NCBI RefSeq assembly: GCF_000260985.4 | Contig: NC_017857.3 | Location: 1,984,001-2,048,000 of the forward strand | Origin: Methylophaga nitratireducenticrescens | GTDB taxonomy: Bacteria; Pseudomonadota; Gammaproteobacteria; Nitrosococcales; Methylophagaceae | Reading direction: 5' to 3' | Length of the DNA stretch: 64,000 nt | Made by a program: the position numbers and the translations under genes | The notes under the pieces: model-generated | What the model was told of the DNA's origin: nothing | The model's input: the letters and a program-made list of their open reading frames with translations, nothing else | The model's database searches: none | Part shown: in pieces, positions 44,662 to 53,325 of the stretch | Position numbering within the stretch: position 1 is the stretch's first letter | Layout: every line of letters starts with the position of its first letter

Positions 44662-45351
44662 TTAAAATTCATATTCCAGCAAGGCTCGCCAATTGGTATC
44701 AGCAGTTTTGGAGGATAATCCAGTCAGCACGCCCACTTCCCAATGCAGTTTTTTGCCAGGTGAAAGGCTGATATCTCCAAGAAACACCGGCCCTAGAGCA
44801 CGCGTATCTTCGCCGCCATAAAACTCAATGGCCGGTTCAAAATAACGAGAAAGTCGATAACGGGTTTGCAATGATAAAGCCGTTTCAAATTCACTTTCCT
44901 GGGTTTCACCCCATTCATATTTAAGCCATAGATTACTGGTTGCCACCCATCTGCCCCACTCTTTCAGGGCAATTAATCCTGCGGCTACTTCCCAGTTTTC
45001 ATCATCACGTTGCCGTTCGAGTTCGGTGATCAGTCCCCAATCAATGCCGTATTCCCCTTGTTCGGTCAGTTGCCAAAGTGCTTCAACTTCAAAAGCCTGC
45101 AAGCGAAAATCATTATTTTGATTATCTTCGCCAATCAAATAACCTTCGATAAACAACCGATCGGTAAGGCTTTTACCCAATCCTAATCGTTGAACCCGTC
45201 GGCCGTCGGAGTCCGTCATTCGCCATTCAATTTCACGTTCCAGTGGCTGCACATAAGGAGCATAGACTTTATCAACCGGATTACCATCGGCATGACTGAG
45301 CATGGGTAAAAGGCTGGTTAACACTAAAGCTGTGTGACGAAGATTAATCAT
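44662..45351 (-). CDS. Exported, predicted outer-membrane beta-barrel protein
   Basis: 229 residues from the ATG at 45349-45351, giving a signal peptide (MINLRHTALVLTSLLPMLSHA); the longer frame overlaps the FTR1 gene more. The mature protein alternates charged and aromatic residues in strands (EIEWRM, FEVEALWQL, NLWLKYEWG) and ends in LLEYEF with a terminal phenylalanine, typical of outer-membrane proteins. Last gene of the operon, overlapping the FTR1 stop. It may help iron or small-solute entry; family not recognised. Confidence 0.6.
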   Translation of the reverse strand: MINLRHTALVLTSLLPMLSHADGNPVDKVYAPYVQPLEREIEWRMTDSDGRRVQRLGLGKSLTDRLFIEGYLIGEDNQNNDFRLQAFEVEALWQLTEQGEYGIDWGLITELERQRDDENWEVAAGLIALKEWGRWVATSNLWLKYEWGETQESEFETALSLQTRYRLSRYFEPAIEFYGGEDTRALGPVFLGDISLSPGKKLHWEVGVLTGLSSKTADTNWRALLEYEF

Positions 45352-46126
45352 ATTTCGATTGAGCCTGTAAAAAACGCGCCACAACAATGACCAGTATCAT
45401 CAGTGCCAGACTGGTCAGATAGATCACTATCTGGCTGCATGTTGGCGTCGCTTCATACGCCATCAAGGCATACAGCAACTGACCAGGTAACGAGTGTTCG
45501 CTGATAATATGAGAACTGTCCCAAACCGGTTCTGTTGAGGCCAACCAGTCCGCCTGGATGAGAAACTGAGTGGCCTGAGACATCATGCTACCGCCAACGA
45601 TCACCACCAGAACACAGATAAATCTGGTCGCCGCTGCTGGCTTCAGAGCAATCATCAAGTGGTATAAAAAAATACCGCAGCTGACCCCAATGCCTAAACC
45701 AATGAGACTGCCTGATAACACAGACTGCATTAAAAAATGGTCGCTGCTAAACCCGGAAATATAGAGCATGATTTCGGCACTTTCCCGGCTGATTGCCAGG
45801 ATAATCGCTGCCATCATCACCGCTTTAACTAATCGATTTGGTAAGACGATATTGCTGGAAATAAGCCATAAAAAGCCGGTTAGAAACAGATAAATACCGA
45901 CGTGGATGATGGTATTGGTGATTTCCTGACCAATACCTTCCAGCCAATTTGAAATTTCCGGTAAAAAATACGCGTAAGTAGCCCCGGCAATCAATCCAAG
46001 TAGGATGGCTTTGAGCAGAAAGCCTCGAGATTGCTGGCTCACAGTGGTGAAGGCCATGAACAAACTGACCACCATGGCGGCTTCCAGAACCTCACGTAAC
46101 ACCAGAATAACGCTATTCAGTAGCAT
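45344..46126 (-). CDS. FTR1-family iron permease
   Basis: 260 residues with about seven membrane helices. Both FTR1 signature sites are present in variant form: REVLEA near residue 11 and SRESAE near residue 88 (REGLE-type iron-binding motifs). It starts 2 nt after the cupredoxin gene. FTR1 permeases take up iron after oxidation by a copper-containing partner, which fits the cupredoxin next door. No EfeB peroxidase is present. Confidence 0.88.
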   Translation of the reverse strand: MLLNSVILVLREVLEAAMVVSLFMAFTTVSQQSRGFLLKAILLGLIAGATYAYFLPEISNWLEGIGQEITNTIIHVGIYLFLTGFLWLISSNIVLPNRLVKAVMMAAIILAISRESAEIMLYISGFSSDHFLMQSVLSGSLIGLGIGVSCGIFLYHLMIALKPAAATRFICVLVVIVGGSMMSQATQFLIQADWLASTEPVWDSSHIISEHSLPGQLLYALMAYEATPTCSQIVIYLTSLALMILVIVVARFLQAQSKYD

Positions 46127-46128
46127 GG

Positions 46129-46467
46129 TTATTCCCCACTTCCGTTGGCAATAATTTTGCCTTGAGCTGTTTTAGGAAAAAACTCGCCAAAAAATGGATA
46201 AATGCCGGGTGGTAACGGCCCGACAAAAATAATCGCCTGGGTATTTCCCGGAATCACTTTTTCGCGGTTGAGTTCATAGCTTTCAAATTCTTCGGGCGTT
46301 GCATCTTGATTTTTGACCAATAATTTAACCTTGGTATTGGCTGGAATAACCAGTTCATCAGGATAAAACAGATGATCTTTTATCAAGATCTCAAATACTG
46401 GTGGTGCAGCATAACTATTCAATGGAATCAGCAGGATAGCCATGCATATAAAAAAATATTTCATCAT
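46129..46467 (-). CDS. Periplasmic cupredoxin-domain protein
   Basis: 112 residues with a signal peptide (MMKYFFICMAILLIPLNSYA). The mature part reads as a single cupredoxin sandwich (IPANTKVKLLVKNQDATPEEFESYELN, in outline, then PGIYPFFGEFF). The usual histidine, cysteine and methionine copper ligands are not evident, and acidic residues take their place, as in EfeO-like cupredoxins thought to handle iron. It overlaps the sensor kinase stop by four bases and feeds into the FTR1 gene. Confidence 0.75.
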   Translation of the reverse strand: MMKYFFICMAILLIPLNSYAAPPVFEILIKDHLFYPDELVIPANTKVKLLVKNQDATPEEFESYELNREKVIPGNTQAIIFVGPLPPGIYPFFGEFFPKTAQGKIIANGSGE

Positions 46468-47789
46468 GTATTGAACGCCACAGGAAAATCAATCACGACC
46501 TTGAGGCCACTCCCAAAGGTAGACTGGGTGAGTTTAATATCGGCATGATGCATGTCGATAATATGTCGAACAATGGCCAGTCCCAGACCACACCCTGGTA
46601 ATTGCAGATCACTGTTTTCGTTCTGGTACCGATAAAACCGGTCAAAAATACGTTCATACTGGTCCGGTGGAATTCCTGGTCCATCATCTTCAACGGTTAA
46701 TCGCACACCTTTTTCAGTCTGATGGACATGAATCACGATATGCCCATTTGTTGGCGCATATTTGCTGGCATTGTTCAGCAGGTTCTGTAATAGCGTTTCC
46801 AATGCAAACATATGGCCTTGGATAATGACTGAATCACCAATCAATTCAATATGTTGCTGGCGTTTGTCAAATTGCTGATAATCACGGGCAATCACATCGC
46901 TGGTCAATTTATACAGATCAATTGATTCAGCTTTTGCGGCAATTTGTTCAGGTGCTGTTCGATACAACATAAGGATTTGGTTAACCAGATGGCCCATTCT
47001 ATCAACAGCTGCCTGCATGAGTTGCCAGTCTTCAGTGTTGACGCCATAGGTTTGTCGCAGATTATGTAAATGAATCTGTAAGGCACTGATGGGCGTTCGT
47101 AATTCATGTGCCGCATCAGCAGCAAATCGTTGCTCGCGTTGAAAACTCTGGTCTAACCGCCAGAACAACTGGTTAATAATTTTAACCAATTGGTTCATTT
47201 CTTTTGGCAAGTCAGCCAGTTCAATCGGCCTTAAATCATCAGCCTGTTTACTGGCAAGTTGTCTGGAAAGATTTTTTAACGGTTTTAACCCCGTCCCGAT
47301 AAGCCACCAGATTAAAATGGCAGCGATGACGATGCCAAAAAATGCCGGCAAAATGGTTGCTAAAACAATATCTTCGGCCATAGAGCTGCGAACATCACTA
47401 CGCTCACCAACGATAATCCACCGTTGGAATTGGGGATCGGGATAAACATAGTTATGCCAACGAAAGCCCTTAAAATTTACATCATAAAAGCCTTTTTCAA
47501 AACGACTCAGCGCGATATGGGGCGCTGTGTCGGATCGCGTTAACAATTGCCCGTTGGCATCCCATATTTGAAAAAACAGATAATCACTGGTGGGTCTTTG
47601 AGCAGAATCGGCAGTGGTTTGAGCAACATGTGTTGATGCAATTAACTCAGCGGTGTTCACCAACCGTTCATCAAATAAGCCTTGTGCGGTTTCGATACTG
47701 GACTGGTAGCCTTTCAGCAAGGACACAAACATCACCAATATCAACGTGGCGACCAATATCAGCAGTAAATACAGTCGGATAGATTTCAT
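46464..47789 (-). CDS. Sensor histidine kinase, PmrB/QseC-like (chromosomal)
   Basis: 441 residues. One helix at about 6-26, a periplasmic sensor to about 140 with FFQIWDANGQLL, a second helix at about 143-165, HisKA with His228 (DAAHELRTPIS), and an ATPase domain with NLLNNASKYA, DDGPGIP and GCGLGLAIV. The sensor and transmitter resemble the cargo kinase at 18224-19603. Coupled to the response regulator by a four-base overlap. Its signal is unknown; iron genes in the same operon make a metal cue possible. Confidence 0.9.
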   Translation of the reverse strand: MKSIRLYLLLILVATLILVMFVSLLKGYQSSIETAQGLFDERLVNTAELIASTHVAQTTADSAQRPTSDYLFFQIWDANGQLLTRSDTAPHIALSRFEKGFYDVNFKGFRWHNYVYPDPQFQRWIIVGERSDVRSSMAEDIVLATILPAFFGIVIAAILIWWLIGTGLKPLKNLSRQLASKQADDLRPIELADLPKEMNQLVKIINQLFWRLDQSFQREQRFAADAAHELRTPISALQIHLHNLRQTYGVNTEDWQLMQAAVDRMGHLVNQILMLYRTAPEQIAAKAESIDLYKLTSDVIARDYQQFDKRQQHIELIGDSVIIQGHMFALETLLQNLLNNASKYAPTNGHIVIHVHQTEKGVRLTVEDDGPGIPPDQYERIFDRFYRYQNENSDLQLPGCGLGLAIVRHIIDMHHADIKLTQSTFGSGLKVVIDFPVAFNT

Positions 47790-48457
47790 TGATTACTGAT
47801 TTGATAGCCTACACCGCGAATGGTTTTGATAAACCCTTCCGGAAGTTTTTTGCGTAAATGATGCACATGTACCTCAACAGCATTACTTGCTACCTCCTCT
47901 CCCCAACTGTAAAGCTTGGATTCAAGACTGTCTCGAGTCTGCACCCGTCCGACATTCTCCATCAGGATTTTCAGTAACATAAATTCGCGACGCGGTAACT
48001 CAACCAGGGCATCATCGACTTTTAACTGCATGGTTTTGTTATCAAGACTGACGGGGCCAATCTGCAATGCGGCATGTTGCTGGCTGCTCAGACGACGTTC
48101 AAAAACTCTTAACCTGGCCAGCAGTTCGTCGATATCAAATGGTTTGGCCAGATAATCATCAGCACCGGCATCCAGCCCAATAACCCGATCATTGATGCTG
48201 CCTCGAGCCGTTAATACCAATATTGGTAAGCTTGCATTCACCTTACGGATCTCTGCCAATACCGCTGTACCATCCATGTCCGGTAAGCCCAGATCAAGGA
48301 TCACGATATCCGGAGCAGCGGTTTTAATACTGTTAATTGCCTGACGGCCCAAGCTTAAATGATTGACGGTAAAACGGTCATGGCGCAGCGAACGCATAAG
48401 TCCCTGCGCCAATGACAGATCGTCTTCAATTAGCAGTATTTGCATCGATTTGGTCAT
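47786..48457 (-). CDS. OmpR-family response regulator, PmrA/QseB-like (chromosomal)
   Basis: 223 residues; a start four codons later is possible. Receiver with phospho-acceptor Asp55 (LDLGLPDMDG), LAKPFD, and a winged-helix domain ending in IRGVGYQI. Overlaps the TPR gene by about 30 nt and the kinase by four. It is the likely regulator of the CTTAAG-type box ahead of this operon and a paralogue of the cargo regulator; cross-talk between the two is possible. Confidence 0.9.
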   Translation of the reverse strand: MTKSMQILLIEDDLSLAQGLMRSLRHDRFTVNHLSLGRQAINSIKTAAPDIVILDLGLPDMDGTAVLAEIRKVNASLPILVLTARGSINDRVIGLDAGADDYLAKPFDIDELLARLRVFERRLSSQQHAALQIGPVSLDNKTMQLKVDDALVELPRREFMLLKILMENVGRVQTRDSLESKLYSWGEEVASNAVEVHVHHLRKKLPEGFIKTIRGVGYQISNQ

Positions 48458-49094
48458 TCATATGTGTGCTCACTTCAGCCAACGCCTTGTCGATTTCCAG
48501 TAAACGGCCTTTATCTGCCAGTGGTCTATCTGCTCTGGGAGCCGCTTTTTTAGCAAATAACAGATAAGACTCAGCTTGTTTATAGTGTTTTTCATCCATT
48601 AAAAACAACGCATAAAAGTAATTACTATCAATACCTTGCGGATTTAATCTCAAGGCATTTTTTAGTAACTTTTCTGCTGTCGCCTTATCCCCGAAACCTA
48701 ATGGCCAACCAGGTACTTTGTAGTACAAAGTCCCCAACGTAGTATAGGCCGAACCATTCAATGCCTGTTTATCAATTTCAATCGCTTTTTCCAAATCGGC
48801 TTTGGCTGTTTTTGCCATGGATAACGCACTCAGGCCGCCTTTAATACCAGCATAGCTGGCATAAATTATCCCTCGCCAGATTAAAACATCGGGTTGTTGT
48901 GGCGACTGTTTTTTGATGGCATCCGCCTTTTTAATTAAGGATTCAAAGGCCTCAATCTGCTGTTTGTCGGTTAATTCATAATTGGCATGTTCCCAGCCGG
49001 ATTGTAAAGGCAATGCCCCAGGTGATATTGCCTGGGCAGATAAACTGATAATCCCGAATACCAAGCTATAAAAAGTCATATATGCTTTTTTCAT
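48426..49094 (-). CDS. Exported TPR protein
   Basis: 222 residues from the ATG at 49092-49094, which has AGGAG upstream and overlaps the SDR stop (ATGA). A signal peptide (MKKAYMTFYSLVFGIISLSAQA) precedes helical repeats of TPR type, including ADLEKAIEIDKQALNGSAYTTLG and AEKLLKNALRLNPQG in outline. Probably a periplasmic scaffold or chaperone. It sits between the enzyme genes and the two-component genes of the operon. Confidence 0.7.
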   Translation of the reverse strand: MKKAYMTFYSLVFGIISLSAQAISPGALPLQSGWEHANYELTDKQQIEAFESLIKKADAIKKQSPQQPDVLIWRGIIYASYAGIKGGLSALSMAKTAKADLEKAIEIDKQALNGSAYTTLGTLYYKVPGWPLGFGDKATAEKLLKNALRLNPQGIDSNYFYALFLMDEKHYKQAESYLLFAKKAAPRADRPLADKGRLLEIDKALAEVSTHMNDQIDANTAN

Positions 49095-49903
49095 TTTGTT
49101 GCTCCTGTCCAATAACGTTGAATCACGGGGAGTTTTTTGGCGAGACCTTGATCTATCCATCGACTATTAATTGAATTCAGGCAACCGAAAAAGCGTTCCG
49201 GCCAGCCTAAAAACTGCTCACTAAGGTGGGTTTGTTGAAAAAACTCGATAAACTGGTTGGCGACACTTTCAACACTATCACTTTGATTTCCCAGAGCTTT
49301 ATTCATCGCTGTCACGTTGTCATCATTCATTGCGGTGCTAATGGTTCGTGGTGCAAACAAACGAACCGTAATAGTGGTATCCACCAATTCACGACGCATC
49401 GCTTCGGTAAAACCTCGCAGACCAAATTTGCAGGCGCTGTAAACACTGAATCCTGGAAAGCCCAATCGGCTGAATGCCGAACCGATATTGATGATCTGCG
49501 CTTTATCTGCTTTTCCCAGTACCGGTAGTAATAAACGGGTTAATTCGATTGGTACCATTAAGTTGGTGATGAGCATCTTCTGAATGTTGGTTTCATTCAT
49601 CTGTTTGAGCGGACCGAAATGATTGCTGGCCGCATTATTAATTAAGGCATCAATTCCACGGGAAAACTGTTGGCAATATGCAACTACGGCCTGTCTTCCT
49701 GAACTGGTGGTCAAATCGCCGGCAATGCAGTGGTGCTGACCACCCAAAGCGTGGTTAAGCTGTTCCAGCTGAATATGATTTCGTCCACACAAAACCAATA
49801 ACACACCCTGAGCAGACAACGCTTTTGCCAGTGCTGATCCCAGACCTCCGGTTGCACCAGTCAAGACGATAGTGACGGCCTGCGAATTCAGTGGAGTATT
49901 CAT
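49091..49903 (-). CDS. Short-chain dehydrogenase/reductase
   Basis: 270 residues with a Rossmann NAD(P) motif TGATGGLGSALAKAL (about 15-29), NNAAS, the active-site serine in INIGSAFSRLG, and YSACKFG with Tyr and Lys. The substrate is unknown; the AMP ligase and oxidase neighbours suggest a fatty-acyl or related lipid substrate. Four-base overlap with the oxidase gene upstream. Confidence 0.88.
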   Translation of the reverse strand: MNTPLNSQAVTIVLTGATGGLGSALAKALSAQGVLLVLCGRNHIQLEQLNHALGGQHHCIAGDLTTSSGRQAVVAYCQQFSRGIDALINNAASNHFGPLKQMNETNIQKMLITNLMVPIELTRLLLPVLGKADKAQIINIGSAFSRLGFPGFSVYSACKFGLRGFTEAMRRELVDTTITVRLFAPRTISTAMNDDNVTAMNKALGNQSDSVESVANQFIEFFQQTHLSEQFLGWPERFFGCLNSINSRWIDQGLAKKLPVIQRYWTGATK

Positions 49904-50547
49904 AAAGTGAGACTCCGGAAAATATCACCATACAACCGATAAAACATTTTGCTGCTGTGAATTATCTGTTGTTGGGCAAGCGGATCATCAATTCGATTCA
50001 TCAAGCCTTCGAAAAACTTCACATGCTCCTGATCCAGCGCACCATGCGAACGTAAATAACTAAAAGCATTGTCTGGTAAAAATAAAGCGTTCTGAATCGC
50101 TGTCGCCGCATTATCTGCGGTAGCAATACTGGTGCCCTCAAGTACATGAACCATGCCAAAAAATCCCAGTGGGTTGACGCGGAAAACCGTATCGTATGCA
50201 TAGGCCACCATCAGCTCGGTAGCAGAATTTGGACGACTGTTTCGCACCAATTCTTTATCATGACCGCAGGCGGCTATATCATTCAGAATCCACTCCTGAT
50301 GTCCGAGCTCTTCCTCGATATATTCCGCAACGGCTTCCCGTAACCACTCATAGTGTTCAGGCAATTGTGAGCCCACTGCCATCAGTAATGGAACGGTATG
50401 TTTTACGTGGTGATAGGCCTGCGTTAAAAATCCGATATAAAGCTCCAGCGTCACGTCTCCACGCATTGCCTGATCGATAATCGGGGCTGTAAATAAATGT
50501 TGTCGTTCAACATCTGTCTGCTGGCAGAGTGTGTCAAAAAATCCCAT
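49900..50547 (-). CDS. Haem-oxygenase-like (TenA-type) diiron redox enzyme
   Basis: 215 residues from the ATG at 50545-50547, chosen because AGGAG lies eight nucleotides upstream; the frame extends 25 codons further without support. All-helical TenA/HDO fold with candidate iron ligands in HHVKHTVP, EEELGHQEW, HVLEGTS and DQEHVKFF. Annotated relatives are called iron-containing redox enzymes; some HDO members oxidise or decarboxylate fatty acids. Overlaps the AMP ligase 3' end by 14 nt. Confidence 0.75.
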   Translation of the reverse strand: MGFFDTLCQQTDVERQHLFTAPIIDQAMRGDVTLELYIGFLTQAYHHVKHTVPLLMAVGSQLPEHYEWLREAVAEYIEEELGHQEWILNDIAACGHDKELVRNSRPNSATELMVAYAYDTVFRVNPLGFFGMVHVLEGTSIATADNAATAIQNALFLPDNAFSYLRSHGALDQEHVKFFEGLMNRIDDPLAQQQIIHSSKMFYRLYGDIFRSLTL

Positions 50548-52012
50548 ACTGTGGCTCCTGATAGATGGATTCCAATTCATTTTGAAAATAATTAAAAATT
50601 CGATCGCGTCTGGGTCGACCATTGGCTGTGAGTAGTCCAGCTTTTGCTGTTAACGGCTGTTCGAGACGCTGCCATTGGGTAATTTGTGCGTAGGCTGGAA
50701 GCTTTTTATTAACCTGTAATAGCCAGTTTTCAAGTTCGGCATCGCTCAAGCGGGTATGAATCAATGCAGTGCAATAGGGTTTAGCATCACCAAACAAGAC
50801 ACATTGCATGATTTCAGGGTGAGCCAGAGCCTCACTTTCGACCCACTCAGGATTGATATTTCGGCCATAACTGGAAATCAGTAACTGTTTTTTGCGACCG
50901 TGAATGACTAAAAACCCATCCTGATCCAGATAGCCCATATCGCCGGTAGATACCGTATTTAGCTGGGGCATAGCCGTACCGATATACCCCAGAAAGGCAT
51001 TACCGTTAACCACGATTTCACCCTCTTCAATCTGGATGACGACATGTGGCAATACCTTGCCAGCTGTTCCAGGCTTATCATGTGTTGGCGTATTGAGACT
51101 GACCACTGAACTACATTCAGACAAGCCATATCCCTCATACACAGGTAGGCCAAACTTGCGAGCACGTTCAATCATTTCGCTGGCAACGCGGCTTCCCCCT
51201 ACCGCAATAAATCGTATGGATTCTGGTGGCTTCCATCCCTGTTCAGCAGCTAGTAATAATGCCGACAATAGTTCCGGAACCAGAATCAGACTTTCTGGTT
51301 GATAATGGGAAAGTGTGGTCAGCAATTGATAAAGCTTACCTGACAGGCTACCGGAAAAACCAGTTTCCTCCATGCTGAGCAATATGACCTCTCCACCACT
51401 TAATAACGGTGTGTAAAGTCCTGCAATATTTTCCAGTAATGTGCTTAATGGAAGTAATGCCAGATGTCGAACATTTTGCATTTGCAGAACGGTTAATAAA
51501 CTCTGACAGACCTGATATTGATTGTCGTTACTCAGGCATACCCCTTTTGGGTCAGCAGTTGATCCAGAAGTGAAGGTAATTTTTGCTGTGCCAGGCGGTA
51601 ATGCGATGACTGAGGTATTTAGGCAGGCTGTAAAGGTCATCATCAGACTTTTTACAAAGTGACTTTCACCCAGAAAATTGTTATCGATCATTAGCGGGCG
51701 GTCATGAATCAGCCCAATAGCCCCCGCACTCTGCAAGGCGTGTTGAAGTTGATCTGGGGTAAAAAATAAGGGCAATGGCAATAAAATGACTCCGGCGCGC
51801 TGTGCTGCCAGATCCATAATCAACCATTGCACGCTGTTATCAGCCAGCAAACCAATAACCTGATGTTGATATTGAATTAATTCAGCAGCAACCGCTTCAA
51901 CCTGTTGCATCAGCTGTTGACGTGTCCGTTGCTGAACGCCATCTAGCACACAAATCTTGTCAGGCTGTTCAACGGCAAGTTTTTCAAAGGCTTGTAAAAT
52001 TTTGCTGTTCAT
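50534..52012 (-). CDS. AMP-dependent synthetase/ligase
   Basis: 492 residues of the acyl-adenylate family: P-loop ITFTSGSTADPKG near 145, the YGLSECSS motif near 295, TGDMGYLDQDGF near 355, and a C-terminal lid with GRKKQLLISSYGRNI. It activates a carboxylic acid, probably a fatty acid, as adenylate. It overlaps the haemolysin-family gene by four bases. No carrier protein or thioesterase is nearby. Confidence 0.88.
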   Translation of the reverse strand: MNSKILQAFEKLAVEQPDKICVLDGVQQRTRQQLMQQVEAVAAELIQYQHQVIGLLADNSVQWLIMDLAAQRAGVILLPLPLFFTPDQLQHALQSAGAIGLIHDRPLMIDNNFLGESHFVKSLMMTFTACLNTSVIALPPGTAKITFTSGSTADPKGVCLSNDNQYQVCQSLLTVLQMQNVRHLALLPLSTLLENIAGLYTPLLSGGEVILLSMEETGFSGSLSGKLYQLLTTLSHYQPESLILVPELLSALLLAAEQGWKPPESIRFIAVGGSRVASEMIERARKFGLPVYEGYGLSECSSVVSLNTPTHDKPGTAGKVLPHVVIQIEEGEIVVNGNAFLGYIGTAMPQLNTVSTGDMGYLDQDGFLVIHGRKKQLLISSYGRNINPEWVESEALAHPEIMQCVLFGDAKPYCTALIHTRLSDAELENWLLQVNKKLPAYAQITQWQRLEQPLTAKAGLLTANGRPRRDRIFNYFQNELESIYQEPQYGIF

Positions 52013-52704
52013 TGACGAATCATCGTTGCCGTGTTTTCCACAAAATCCTTATAGGTTTCCAATAATGATTGAATCACCTGATGTTGGCGCAGATGTGCGA
52101 TAGCCGTCGCCAGGTGACCGGCCAATACCATAGGTTGATGCTGGTAATAACTGCCCCACTGTTGGGTTTTATCAATCAAACGTTGGGGATCAGCATCACC
52201 TAAGATGATGGTTGAGAGTTGTAGTCGGGCAATCAGATGCCTGACCTGACGGGTTGCCGTAAATACCACCCACTTATAGTTGGCCTGGGCTAATACGGCT
52301 GTCAGTAAAATAAATAATATTGGACTGCCGCTATTAAAACTGGCTGCCAAATTACCTATTTCGACCATGTCTGACCGTCTGGTGAGGACACCATGCAATT
52401 TCAGCGTGTGTTCAACAGATTGAGAAAGATACTGTTCAAGAAACAAAGGTTGCTGTTGAACCGGTTGAAAACCAATAGCCGAATCAATTGCCTCATCCAT
52501 ATGACTGACTAGAAAATACGGCAGGAAATGGTGGATTTCAGCTCCGAAAGTGTCATTAAAACGCTCACTGATAAAGGCGTGTACCTTCAAGTGATCAATT
52601 GACTGTTTATCAATTAATGACAGTGATTTATGGGGAAACAACAATCGTTGTTGCCAATGTTTTGCTGTGGTTTGTGTCGCAGTCTTTAATTTGGTGGCAA
52701 CCAT
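52009..52704 (-). CDS. Thermostable-haemolysin family protein (acyltransferase-like)
   Basis: 231 residues matching the thermostable haemolysin delta-VPH family along its length: an N-terminal region with FISERFNDTFGAEI, then VEIGNLAASF, a WVVFTATRQVRHLIARL segment, and DADPQRL followed by WGSYYQHQP. The fold resembles N-acyltransferases, so an acyl-transfer role is as likely as haemolysis. AGGAGATGATTT precedes the ATG. First gene of the ten-gene operon, with a PmrA-type box 46 bp upstream. Confidence 0.85.
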   Translation of the reverse strand: MVATKLKTATQTTAKHWQQRLLFPHKSLSLIDKQSIDHLKVHAFISERFNDTFGAEIHHFLPYFLVSHMDEAIDSAIGFQPVQQQPLFLEQYLSQSVEHTLKLHGVLTRRSDMVEIGNLAASFNSGSPILFILLTAVLAQANYKWVVFTATRQVRHLIARLQLSTIILGDADPQRLIDKTQQWGSYYQHQPMVLAGHLATAIAHLRQHQVIQSLLETYKDFVENTATMIRQ

Positions 52705-52749
52705 AAATCATCTCCTGATGTTTATGGTTGCCTAGAATAGAGTCGGATA

Positions 52750-52766
52750 CTTAAGAAAAACTTAAG
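52750..52766 (-). promoter_or_regulatory. Perfect PmrA-type box before the ten-gene operon
   Basis: CTTAAG-AAAAA-CTTAAG matches the pattern exactly, as in the cargo box at 16433. Reading leftward toward the operon, TATTCT begins about 10 nt beyond as a possible -10, and the first start codon lies at 52704. The 130 bp to the right (to 52896) hold no gene. Confidence 0.75.
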
Positions 52767-52896
52767 CTATTTTTAAATCAAACTGGATGGAAAAATACAG
52801 GCTATACGGAATATCTGGTTGGTTTCTTATGATCAAAGCCAACCTCCTACTCCAAGCTTCACCAGATTTTATGGTTGATTGAGTATGGGATTATAA

Positions 52897-53109
52897 CTAT
52901 TTGTGTAAGGGCTCTGAATCAGCTTGAAGTATTTTTCCATCTTTGGTCAATTCAGTTTGATAATCCTCCCCATGCTTATGTAAATAATCACGTATCAGTT
53001 GCCGAACCACTTGCGAAGGAGTCAAATCCTGTAAAGCACAAAGTTTCTCAAAGGTCCGTTTTTTTTGTGGATCTATGAGCAGTGTGAGTCGAGCGGTTTT
53101 CTTTTCCAT
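52897..53109 (-). CDS. Ribbon-helix-helix (CopG-type) regulator
   Basis: 70 residues from the ATG at 53107-53109, which has GGGAGAA seven nucleotides upstream; an ATG five codons earlier contains that site. The RHH fold is clear: a short strand TARLTLLID followed by two helices KKRTFEKLCALQ and PSQVVRQLIRDYLHKHG. Divergent from sulP, with two palindromes in between. Probably a repressor of itself, sulP or both. Confidence 0.75.
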   Translation of the reverse strand: MEKKTARLTLLIDPQKKRTFEKLCALQDLTPSQVVRQLIRDYLHKHGEDYQTELTKDGKILQADSEPLHK

Positions 53110-53125
53110 AAAGTATTCTCCCATG

Positions 53126-53148
53126 ACATTAACATCTAATGTTAATGT
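53126..53148. promoter_or_regulatory. Palindrome 1, candidate RHH operator
   Basis: ACATTAAC-ATCTAAT-GTTAATGT, perfect 8-bp arms, lies directly ahead of the RHH gene start. RHH repressors commonly bind such palindromes over their own promoter. Confidence 0.6.
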
Positions 53149-53228
53149 TAGATTTTTATTATCGCAATCTAAAGCATAAATTCCTCATGAGATATCATGT
53201 CTGATGGTTGCTTATTATCATTGTAATT

Positions 53229-53251
53229 ATATGTTAATCTAATTAACATAT
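53229..53251. promoter_or_regulatory. Palindrome 2, candidate operator before sulP
   Basis: ATATGTTAA-TCTAA-TTAACATAT, perfect 9-bp arms, lies about 75 bp before the sulP start. It shares the GTTAAT/ATTAAC core and a TCTAA centre with palindrome 1, about 100 bp away, so one protein probably binds both. Confidence 0.6.
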
Positions 53252-53325
53252 CGTGACCGCCGTCTAAGCCATGTGCTTCATTTGACTTTTCTCTGGCGCG
53301 GGGGCATTTCAGCGAGGGCTATCGT

